Part shown: positions 1-4,298 of the stretch, piece by piece
How the letters are laid out: every line of letters begins with the position of its first letter
Position numbering within the stretch: position 1 is the first letter of the stretch
Assembly (NCBI GenBank): GCA_038236905.1
Contig: JBBRZG010000211.1
Coordinates: forward strand, 1-5,016
DNA length: 5,016 nucleotides
Origin: UKL13-2 sp038236905
GTDB taxonomy: Bacteria; Pseudomonadota; Gammaproteobacteria; Burkholderiales; Usitatibacteraceae
Direction of reading: 5' to 3'
Notes under the pieces: generated by a model
Told to the model about the DNA's origin: nothing
What the model saw: the letters and a program-made list of their open reading frames with translations, nothing else
The model's database searches: none
Position numbers and translations under genes: made by a program

Positions 1-551
1 ATTTCGTCTTTGGGTCGCTTTGCGGCGACTTTTGGCTTCAGCAAACTTGCCTCGACACTATCACCGGTCATCGACATCATCACGCTAATCAGAGCGATAC
101 CATCGGCGTAGCAATGATGAATTCGCGTAATCAGCGCTGAGCCGCCCCGGTAGTTTTCAACAATCTGGAATTGCCAGAGTGGCTTGGTGAAATCCAGCGG
201 CTCACTCGCCAATTGACTCACATAGTTTTCGAGATCTCGTTTGTTTCCCGTAGCGCCGCCGGTTTTGGCGGAAAGCTTTACGCGTTTGACGTGATTTTTA
301 ATATCAAACTTTTTGTCTGTGTCCCACCACGCGCCGGTTGGGTCCTGTACCGCCTTTTGTTTGAAGCGGGGATAAGTTAGAAAGCGCTGCTCAAGCGTCG
401 CCTCGACTTTTTTGATATCCAATTTGTCGTGAAAAATCATTACCCCGACAATCATCATTAAATTGTTCGGATGCTCCATTCTCAGCCAGGCGGTGTCTAC
501 ACCGGACATGCGTTCGCGATTCAAAATAGAAAAGCCGGAAATGTTCGCCAT
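1..551 (-). CDS. Wax ester synthase / acyl-CoA:diacylglycerol acyltransferase (WS/DGAT family), N-terminal part, 3' end cut by window
   Basis: Reading the minus strand from the ATG at 551-549 gives 183 open codons running off the left edge. The product would transfer the acyl group of acyl-CoA to a fatty alcohol or diacylglycerol, making wax ester or triacylglycerol for storage at the membrane/lipid-body surface. Seen directly: an N-terminal stretch SGVDTAWLRMEHPNNLMMI, typical of this family just after the start; a PRFKQK segment; PLDFTKPLWQ; and the catalytic HHxxxDG signature as HHCYADG at residues 145-151 (His145, His146, Asp150). The motif lies slightly later than in the family's best-known members. 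Family members are about 450-520 residues, so over half is missing here. An in-frame TAA lies four codons upstream of ATG 551, so this is the first possible start; Met15 (codon at 509-507) is an alternative. Neither has a good Shine-Dalgarno (only AAAGATCG before ATG 551). It is divergent from the acyl-CoA-binding protein gene, whose product could carry its substrate. Specificity for wax ester versus triacylglycerol cannot be read from this part. Confidence 0.93.
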   Translation of the reverse strand, partial: MANISGFSILNRERMSGVDTAWLRMEHPNNLMMIVGVMIFHDKLDIKKVEATLEQRFLTYPRFKQKAVQDPTGAWWDTDKKFDIKNHVKRVKLSAKTGGATGNKRDLENYVSQLASEPLDFTKPLWQFQIVENYRGGSALITRIHHCYADGIALISVMMSMTGDSVEASLLKPKVAAKRPKDE

Positions 552-613
552 ATTCGATCTTTAGTCGTTTTATTCGAATGGAAATGAAATTCGGCAAGAA
601 TCTGCAGGTGTAC

Positions 614-638
614 TGACTGCCTCCATAAACTGCAGTCA
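614..638. promoter_or_regulatory. 7-bp perfect dyad upstream of the WS/DGAT gene (possible operator)
   Basis: TGACTGC at 614-620 and GCAGTCA at 632-638 are exact reverse complements separated by 11 bases. The dyad lies 63-87 bases upstream of the WS/DGAT ATG. A perfect minus-strand TTGACA (plus-strand 655-660) lies just upstream of it in that direction, but no good -10 box sits 16-18 bases after this hexamer. The geometry fits a repressor or activator site, but no known regulator consensus is recognised, and a 7-bp dyad can occur by chance. Confidence 0.2.
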
Positions 639-669
639 TTTACAGCGCCGTCACTGTCAATTCAACCAA

Positions 670-698
670 TTGCAGACCATGATCGATTCCGTTACAGT
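670..698 (+). promoter_or_regulatory. Weak sigma70-like promoter candidate for the acyl-CoA-binding protein gene
   Basis: TTGCAG (670-675), a 17-base spacer and TACAGT (693-698) form a recognisable but poor -35/-10 pair: 3 and 4 of 6 consensus bases. It would start a transcript near 705, leaving a leader of about 145 bases that includes the stem-loops at 722-761 and 793-826. Another hexamer, TTGACC at 765-770, lacks a -10 at the right distance. This is inference from motif matching only. Confidence 0.2.
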
Positions 699-721
699 TA
701 CTTTAGCTGGTATGTACCGTT

Positions 722-761
722 CTGAAAACCCCTAATCGCGGCATTCGGGCTGTGTTTTCAG
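722..761 (+). other. Stem-loop in the leader region of the acyl-CoA-binding protein gene
   Basis: CTGAAAAC (722-729) and GTTTTCAG (754-761) form an 8-bp perfect inverted repeat around a 24-base interior. CCC at 730-732 can pair with GGG at 747-749 (allowing a bulge), extending the stem. No T-run follows, so it is not an intrinsic terminator. It could be a leader RNA structure or a protein-binding dyad between the divergent WS/DGAT and acyl-CoA-binding protein genes. Confidence 0.3.
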
Positions 762-792
762 CTGTTGACCTATAAATCTAACAAATGATGTC

Positions 793-826
793 GCCTGGTG
801 CCGCGCGGTGAAGATTCCCGCCAGGC
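793..826 (+). other. GC-rich stem-loop just upstream of the acyl-CoA-binding protein ribosome binding site
   Basis: GCCTGG (793-798) and CCAGGC (821-826) are exact reverse complements. The interior contains the self-complementary CCGCGCGG (801-808), whose GCGG could instead pair with CCGC at 818-821. The stem ends 11 bases before the GAGGAA ribosome binding site at 838-843. No riboswitch class is recognised. It may simply be a stable leader hairpin. Confidence 0.3.
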
Positions 827-850
827 ATCTAGTTGCCGAGGAAAAAATAT

Positions 851-1117
851 ATGTCTGATATAAAAAAGCAGTTCGATAAAGCCGCAAAGGACGTCACCAA
901 AGTCAAAAAAGATCCTGGAAATGATTTAAAGCTACGCCTCTACGCGCATTTTAAACAGGGTAGCGAGGGTGATGTTGTCGGCGATAGACCCGGCTTTACC
1001 GATTTCGTGGGCCGCGCCAAATACGATGCATGGGCCAAAATAAAGGGGATGTCGCAAGACGACGCGATGAAGGCCTATACCAAGTTGGTGGAACGCGTGC
1101 TGCGGGAAGATGATTAA
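851..1117 (+). CDS. Acyl-CoA-binding protein (ACBP)
   Basis: An 88-residue cytosolic four-helix protein that binds medium- to long-chain acyl-CoA esters with high affinity, buffering and delivering them to acyl-CoA users. Length matches the family (about 86-90). Seen directly: LKLRLYAHFKQGSEGD (residues 26-41), RPGFTDFVGRAKYDAW (46-61), KGMSQDDAM (65-73) and the final helix with Tyr76. Tyr31, Lys35, Lys57 and Tyr76 sit at a constant +3 offset from the classical ligand-contacting residues Tyr28, Lys32, Lys54 and Tyr73 of animal ACBP, so binding should be intact. The reading frame opens further upstream at a TTG (833), but ATG 851 is preferred: GAGGAA at 838-843 is an ideal Shine-Dalgarno seven bases before it, and MSDIKKQFDKAA is the usual N-terminus. 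ACBP is common in eukaryotes and patchier in bacteria. Here it is divergent from WS/DGAT and convergent with the phasin, consistent with acyl-CoA supply to storage lipid synthesis (inference). Confidence 0.95.
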   Translation: MSDIKKQFDKAAKDVTKVKKDPGNDLKLRLYAHFKQGSEGDVVGDRPGFTDFVGRAKYDAWAKIKGMSQDDAMKAYTKLVERVLREDD

Positions 1118-1125
1118 CAGCAGGC

Positions 1126-1207
1126 GAATATCAGACGGTAGCGATCTGTCAAAAAAGGTAAAAAAAAGTCCAAACCTTGCGGTTTGGACTTGAATCGTCC
1201 GATATTC
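1126..1207. repeat. Imperfect 12-bp inverted repeat enclosing the terminator hairpin
   Basis: GAATATCAGACG (1126-1137) and CGTCCGATATTC (1196-1207) are reverse complements except at one position. They enclose 58 bases that hold the 11-bp terminator hairpin, giving two nested inverted repeats over 82 bases. The shape could be an extended 3'-UTR RNA structure for either convergent transcript, or a very small MITE-like remnant. AGG is found near both outer ends (1122-1124, 1208-1210), but it is not directly adjacent on the left, so a target duplication is not convincing. Confidence 0.45.
1160..1191 (-). terminator. Rho-independent terminator for the minus-strand phasin gene
   Basis: AAGTCCAAACC (1166-1176) and GGTTTGGACTT (1181-1191) form an 11-bp perfect stem with a four-base loop. 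On the minus strand the loop reads GCAA, a GNRA-type tetraloop, and the stem runs straight into eight T (A-tract 1160-1167 on the plus strand), then ACC and six more T. This is the classic intrinsic terminator layout in the minus direction, about 120 bases after the phasin stop. On the plus strand there is no T-run after the stem, so it is weak at best for the acyl-CoA-binding protein transcript. Confidence 0.85.
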
Positions 1208-1227
1208 AGGACGAGGAGGAGACGTAA

Positions 1228-1263
1228 ATGAAAAAATTACAAGTAGCAGATAGGACAGTGTAG
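1228..1263 (+). CDS. Candidate 11-codon small ORF with very strong Shine-Dalgarno
   Basis: GAGGAGGAGA (1213-1222) lies five bases before ATG 1228, a near-ideal ribosome binding site. It is followed by 11 codons (MKKLQVADRTV) and a TAG. The site stands out because the rest of this convergent spacer has no coding signal. It could be a short leader-type peptide, the fossil 5' end of a lost gene, or chance. No promoter is evident on the plus strand between the ACBP stop and this site, so expression would depend on read-through from ACBP. No homology is recognised. Confidence 0.2.
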   Translation: MKKLQVADRTV

Positions 1264-1311
1264 CTTTTACGGCCTGCGTCTAATCACTGAATAACCGCTA
1301 TTTACAGGCGC

Positions 1312-1983
1312 TTATTTCGTTTTGCCAACCACTTTTTTAGCGATTGTTTTGGTGGTTGAGACGGCTTTTTTTACAAGCGGGCGGACCGAAGCTTTAACGG
1401 TTTTTTTCGCAGCCATCGGGCGCTTCGCGGCTGTTGGCTTCTTAACAGCTGGTTTCGCCGCGGGCTTCGATGTGGCCTTCGAAGCAGGCCTCGCAGCAGG
1501 GGCGCGTTTATCCTGCGCCATCAGGCCCCGTACGGCGTCAGATAGTTCTGCCACTTGGCCCGATAACGCTTCTACATCTTTGCTTGTCAATACACCCAGA
1601 CGGTTCAGTGATTTGTGAACGCGGTCTTCAAAAACCTGTTCCAGTTTGTCGAATTTGCCGCTGGCCATGCCGATGGTTTTGCTGGCTTGCTCTCTGGCCG
1701 TTTCGAGTGTGGATTCTGCTACATGGCGGGTATGCTGCTCTAGTTTTTCGCCTTGGCTGACCAAACCTTCGAATGCCTTGCGGCCTTCGTTCTGCGCTTT
1801 TGAGAATGCACCCAAACCAGCGAGCCAGATTTGCTGCGCGGATTCCATGACTTGTTTGGCGGTAGGTTGCGCAGAAAGGCTCGATGCCATTGCCGCTACT
1901 TTTTCGCCAAATTGATTGATGGTACCCATTGCGCCGCTCGCTGTTTTTGCGGCGGCAGCTGCTTTTTTGAGTCGTTTTGCCAT
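1312..1983 (-). CDS. Phasin, polyhydroxyalkanoate granule-associated protein with histone-like C-terminal tail (PhaF-like)
   Basis: A 223-residue protein predicted to coat polyhydroxyalkanoate (or other storage) granules in the cytoplasm. Seen directly: the phasin core starting QIWLAGLGAFSKAQNEGRKAF (residues 51-71) and continuing through amphipathic helices to about 130; a leucine-zipper-like heptad run V137, L140, V144, L147, V151, L154, suited to oligomerisation; and a Lys/Ala/Pro-rich basic tail from about 158 to the end, like the histone H1-like, nucleoid-binding tail of Pseudomonas PhaF, which helps share granules between daughter cells. The first 50 residues, with a basic KRLKKAAAAAK start, are longer than in PhaF as I recall it. 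Start ATG 1983 has AGGAG (plus-strand 1990-1994) six bases away. It is divergent from the acyl-CoA synthetase gene and ends at a strong terminator. No PHA synthase gene is visible in the window, so whether it coats PHA, wax ester or triacylglycerol bodies is open. Confidence 0.9.
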   Translation of the reverse strand: MAKRLKKAAAAAKTASGAMGTINQFGEKVAAMASSLSAQPTAKQVMESAQQIWLAGLGAFSKAQNEGRKAFEGLVSQGEKLEQHTRHVAESTLETAREQASKTIGMASGKFDKLEQVFEDRVHKSLNRLGVLTSKDVEALSGQVAELSDAVRGLMAQDKRAPAARPASKATSKPAAKPAVKKPTAAKRPMAAKKTVKASVRPLVKKAVSTTKTIAKKVVGKTK

Positions 1984-2098
1984 TTTCTGCTCCTGGATTT
2001 GATGATTCTTGTGGGGAAATTTCGCTTTGATAAAAATATCATCAAAACTAAAATAGCGCTTAGCCCAAAAAACACGAGAAGAAAATGTGGCATTTAAT

Positions 2099-2117
2099 TT
2101 GACACCGAACGTGACAA
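2099..2117. promoter_or_regulatory. 19-bp operator-like dyad between divergent phasin and acyl-CoA synthetase genes
   Basis: TTGACAC (2099-2105) and GTGACAA (2111-2117) are reverse complements except at the central base of each arm, with a 5-base spacer (CGAAC). The arms contain -35-like hexamers on both strands: TTGACA on plus and TTGTCA on minus. A regulator bound here could act on both divergent genes. It does not match the FadR or PsrA consensus as I know them. Function is inferred from symmetry and position only. Confidence 0.3.
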
Positions 2118-2142
2118 CGATCTGGCACGGACGTCGTGGGCT

Positions 2143-2172
2143 TTGCGGATGAAAAAAAACTATAAATGTAAT
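2143..2172 (+). promoter_or_regulatory. Possible sigma70 promoter reading toward the acyl-CoA synthetase gene
   Basis: TTGCGG (2143-2148), an 18-base spacer and TGTAAT (2167-2172) give a 3/6 -35 and a 5/6 -10 at the edge of the AT-rich block. It would produce a leader of nearly 300 bases before the TTG start at 2472 and would cover the small ORF candidate at 2229. A nearer -10-like TATAAA at 2440-2445 has only a poor -35 (TTCCAA, 19 bases upstream), so the true promoter is uncertain. Confidence 0.2.
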
Positions 2173-2228
2173 TTATGTTTAATGTTTAGAGCAAACACAC
2201 TATTCATGAATGCCACGATGAGGCAAGG

Positions 2229-2360
2229 GTGGCGCCAAAGCCGTTTCAGGCTAATCCCGTGATCGGGCAGACCAATATTTTGGCGTACGAGGTCGGTGCT
2301 GGTTGTTTGTCGGGGGCATTGCTTTTAATGGTCATTTTTAATTTAGTCGCATTCGGTTAA
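2229..2360 (+). CDS. Candidate 43-residue small membrane protein (marginal)
   Basis: A GTG at 2229 with GAGG at 2220-2223 five bases upstream opens a frame of 43 codons ending in TAA at 2358-2360. The N-terminal half is mildly polar (APKPFQANPVIGQTN), and the C-terminal part is hydrophobic enough for one membrane helix (roughly residues 22-43, containing GALLLMVIFNLVAFG). No homologue is recognised, the start is a non-ATG codon, and the region is otherwise non-coding, so this may be chance. It precedes the acyl-CoA synthetase start by 111 bases. Confidence 0.2.
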   Translation: MAPKPFQANPVIGQTNILAYEVGAGCLSGALLLMVIFNLVAFG

Positions 2361-2460
2361 GATTCTAGTTACGCGGAAAACGCAAGCGCAATTGCTGCAG
2401 TCGCACAATAGGCATTCCAAAAAACCGCACAAAAAATCATATAAAAGGTTGCACAAAATG

Positions 2461-2466
2461 AGGAGG
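2461..2466 (+). promoter_or_regulatory. Perfect Shine-Dalgarno deciding the TTG start of the acyl-CoA synthetase
   Basis: AGGAGG lies five bases before TTG 2472. The in-frame TAA at 2442-2444 excludes longer starts, with no ATG or GTG between, and the next in-frame ATG is at residue 64, inside the conserved N-terminal domain. An ATG at 2458 in another frame opens a five-codon ORF (MRRSL) that contains this site and stops at TGA 2473-2475, overlapping the TTG start. Confidence 0.75.
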
Positions 2467-2471
2467 TCGCT

Positions 2472-4211
2472 TTGAACGTACCGGTATCGAAGTCCACCGC
2501 AGCCGAAAACAAGGCCGGCACCGCCGCCGCGGCGCATGTTTGGCTGAAGTCATATCCCGACGGCGTTCCCGCCAACATTGACGCCGATAAATTTTCGTCT
2601 ATCAAAGATGTGTTTACGCAAAGCTGTGAAAAATTCGCTGACGCGCCTGCGTTTACCTGCATGGACAAAACTTTCAGTTACAGCGAGTTGGACAAATTGA
2701 CCCGCGCCTTTGCTGGATATTTACGCGGCGTGTTGAAGCTGGATGTCGGTGATCGCGTCGCGATCATGTTGCCTAATATTTTGCAATATCCCGTGGTGTT
2801 GTTTGGAGCCCTGCGCGCCGGTCTCACCGTGGTGAATGTGAATCCGCTTTATACGCCCCGCGAGCTGGAACATCAGCTGCATGATTCGGGCGCAAAGGTG
2901 GTGGTAATCCTCGAGAACTTTTGTACTACGCTCGAACAGGTTCTGGCAAAAACTCATGTGGAGCAAGTTATTACGACCCAAGTCGGCGATTTGCTGGGCT
3001 TCCCTAAATCGCTGATCGTAAATTGGGTGGTCAAGCACAAGAAAAAAACGGTACCGCCATGGAATATCGTGGGCGCGGTGACGCTTAAAACCGCACTTTC
3101 GCGCGGTAGTGACGTCGGCGGGAATTACGTTCCGCCAAAAGTTCAGTCAGGCGATATCGCGTTCCTGCAATATACCGGCGGCACGACCGGGGTCTCGAAA
3201 GGTGCCATGCTCACGCATCGCAATATCATCGCCAATCTGGAGCAGCTGTCGGCATGGATGCAGGACATATTGGTAGAGCGCGAAGAGGTGGTAATACAGC
3301 CGCTGCCGCTCTATCACATCTTTGCCTTATCGACGAGTCTGGTCTACATGAAGCGCGGTTGCGAAAGTGTGTTGATCCCCAATCCCCGCGATTTGACGGC
3401 CTTTATCAAGGACATGTCATCCCGTCGTTGGACCGTACTTACCGGCGTGAACACGCTCTTTAATTCTTTGCTGAATCACGCTGATTTTGCAAAGCTCGAT
3501 TTTTCAAAAGCAAAGCTATGTTTGGGCGGCGGAATGGCCGTGCAACGGGCTGTGGCCGAGCATTGGAAGCGCGTGACCGGCAAGGCGCTGGTCGAAGCCT
3601 ACGGGTTGACCGAGACCTCTCCGGGGGCCTGCGCGAATCGCCCTGATCTGGCGGAATACTCGGGATCAATCGGCCTGCCATTGCCGTCAACAATCATAAC
3701 CATTCGCGATGATGACGAAAACATTCTGCCCGTCGGAAGCACGGGCGAAATTTGTATTGAAGGCCCTCAAGTCATGAAAGGCTACTGGCAGCGTCCGGAT
3801 GAAACAGCGAAGGTGACGACTAAAGATGGCGCGTTTAAAAGCGGTGATATTGGCGTAATGGATGAGAACGGCTATTTTAAGATTGTGGATCGCAAAAAGG
3901 ACATGATTCTAGTGTCCGGATTTAATGTTTATCCAAACGAAGTTGAAGACGTCGTCGCAGCATGTCCGGGGGTAATGGAGGTTTGTGCTGTGTCAGCACC
4001 CGATGAAAAATCAGGCGAAGCGGTACGGGTAGTGATTGTTAAAAAAGATCCATCACTGGATAAAGCCAGAGTACTTGAATACTGCAAAGCCAATCTCACC
4101 GGTTACAAGGTGCCGAAGATTATTGAGTTCTGGAGTGAGCTGCCCAAGACCAATGTAGGCAAGGTTTTGCGTCGAACCGTGCGCGATACGGTGGTAAAAA
4201 AGGCTGATTAA
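2472..4211 (+). CDS. fadD: Long-chain-fatty-acid--CoA ligase (FadD-type acyl-CoA synthetase)
   Basis: A complete 579-residue AMP-forming synthetase. It activates long-chain fatty acids with ATP to an acyl-adenylate and then acyl-CoA, at the cytoplasmic membrane face, feeding beta-oxidation or lipid synthesis. Seen directly: the P-loop YTGGTTGVSKGA (residues 234-245); LPLYHIFAL (278-286); the adenine-binding AYGLTE (376-381); SGD (457-459); the fatty-acyl-CoA synthetase signature region from DRKKDMI (473-479) through VSGFNVYPNEVED (481-493); and the catalytic C-terminal lysine in PKTNVGK, Lys564. Length is slightly above E. coli FadD (561), the excess being an Ala/Lys-rich N-terminus before residue 25. 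The start is TTG, supported by a perfect AGGAGG five bases upstream and no better in-frame alternative. It is divergent from the phasin and followed after 87 bases by an aminotransferase on the same strand, with no terminator evident between them. Exact chain-length preference cannot be read. Other acyl-CoA synthetase subfamilies are possible but the FadD resemblance is close throughout. Confidence 0.94.
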   Translation: MNVPVSKSTAAENKAGTAAAAHVWLKSYPDGVPANIDADKFSSIKDVFTQSCEKFADAPAFTCMDKTFSYSELDKLTRAFAGYLRGVLKLDVGDRVAIMLPNILQYPVVLFGALRAGLTVVNVNPLYTPRELEHQLHDSGAKVVVILENFCTTLEQVLAKTHVEQVITTQVGDLLGFPKSLIVNWVVKHKKKTVPPWNIVGAVTLKTALSRGSDVGGNYVPPKVQSGDIAFLQYTGGTTGVSKGAMLTHRNIIANLEQLSAWMQDILVEREEVVIQPLPLYHIFALSTSLVYMKRGCESVLIPNPRDLTAFIKDMSSRRWTVLTGVNTLFNSLLNHADFAKLDFSKAKLCLGGGMAVQRAVAEHWKRVTGKALVEAYGLTETSPGACANRPDLAEYSGSIGLPLPSTIITIRDDDENILPVGSTGEICIEGPQVMKGYWQRPDETAKVTTKDGAFKSGDIGVMDENGYFKIVDRKKDMILVSGFNVYPNEVEDVVAACPGVMEVCAVSAPDEKSGEAVRVVIVKKDPSLDKARVLEYCKANLTGYKVPKIIEFWSELPKTNVGKVLRRTVRDTVVKKAD

Positions 4212-4265
4212 CCGCAACGGGGAATGAAGTATTTTGATGTTGCCTTGGAAGAACGGCGCGCACGT

Positions 4266-4271
4266 TAAAAT
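4266..4271 (+). promoter_or_regulatory. Possible -10 box for the aminotransferase gene
   Basis: TAAAAT matches 5 of 6 bases of the -10 consensus 27 bases before the ATG at 4299. The upstream -35 is poor: TTGGAA at 4245-4250 has only a 15-base spacer, and TTGCCT at 4240-4245 has 20. If real it would give the aminotransferase its own short-leader transcript; otherwise the gene may be read through from the acyl-CoA synthetase, since no terminator hairpin is seen in the 87-base gap. Confidence 0.2.
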
Positions 4272-4298
4272 AGGATCTTTAATTTTGCAAATAAGCTC

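Larger units (their letters stand above)
1984..2471. other. Divergent intergenic region between phasin and acyl-CoA synthetase genes
   Basis: These 488 bases hold no convincing gene. From left to right: the phasin ribosome binding site; a short TTTGAT/ATCAAA dyad around 2026-2046; a 19-bp dyad at 2099-2117; an AT-rich block at about 2152-2190 with a tandem ATGTTTA pair (2175-2188); a marginal small ORF at 2229-2360; a CCCG/CGGG mini-hairpin at 2256-2267; and a TATAAA box at 2440-2445 just upstream of the synthetase. No strong sigma70 promoter is seen for the phasin on the minus strand; TTGTCA (plus 2112-2117) is a good -35 but lacks a well-spaced -10. Confidence 0.6.

Noticed and set aside
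391..639. Minus-strand 82-codon frame at the WS/DGAT start region
   Set aside because: Out-of-frame shadow overlapping the WS/DGAT N-terminus, with no recognisable protein features.
833..850. Upstream TTG start adding six residues to the acyl-CoA-binding protein
   Set aside because: These codons overlap the Shine-Dalgarno of ATG 851, and the ATG start gives the normal family N-terminus and length.
1322..1915. Several plus-strand open frames across the phasin gene
   Set aside because: They are antisense shadows of the low-complexity Ala/Lys-rich phasin reading frame, with no family resemblance.
1896..2093. Minus-strand 65-codon frame starting with a strongly hydrophobic, signal-anchor-like segment upstream of the phasin
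   Set aside because: No Shine-Dalgarno before its ATG, it covers the phasin ribosome binding site and overlaps the phasin start in another frame; the hydrophobic stretch is explained by T-rich DNA.
2122..2146. TGGCACG followed by TTGC, resembling a sigma54 promoter
   Set aside because: The spacing between the GG and GC elements is far longer than the fixed spacing sigma54 needs.
2175..2188. Tandem ATGTTTA repeat, considered as an iteron or repeat array
   Set aside because: Only two 7-bp units in an AT-rich block; no array and no replication gene nearby.
2183..2197. TGTTT-N5-AAACA dyad, considered as a PsrA-type fatty acid regulator site
   Set aside because: The half-sites are in the reverse order to the known PsrA palindrome and the arms are only five AT-rich bases.
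2721..3693. Long antisense and alternative-frame ORFs inside the acyl-CoA synthetase gene
   Set aside because: The sense frame is a complete, motif-supported synthetase; the others lack ribosome binding sites and family features.
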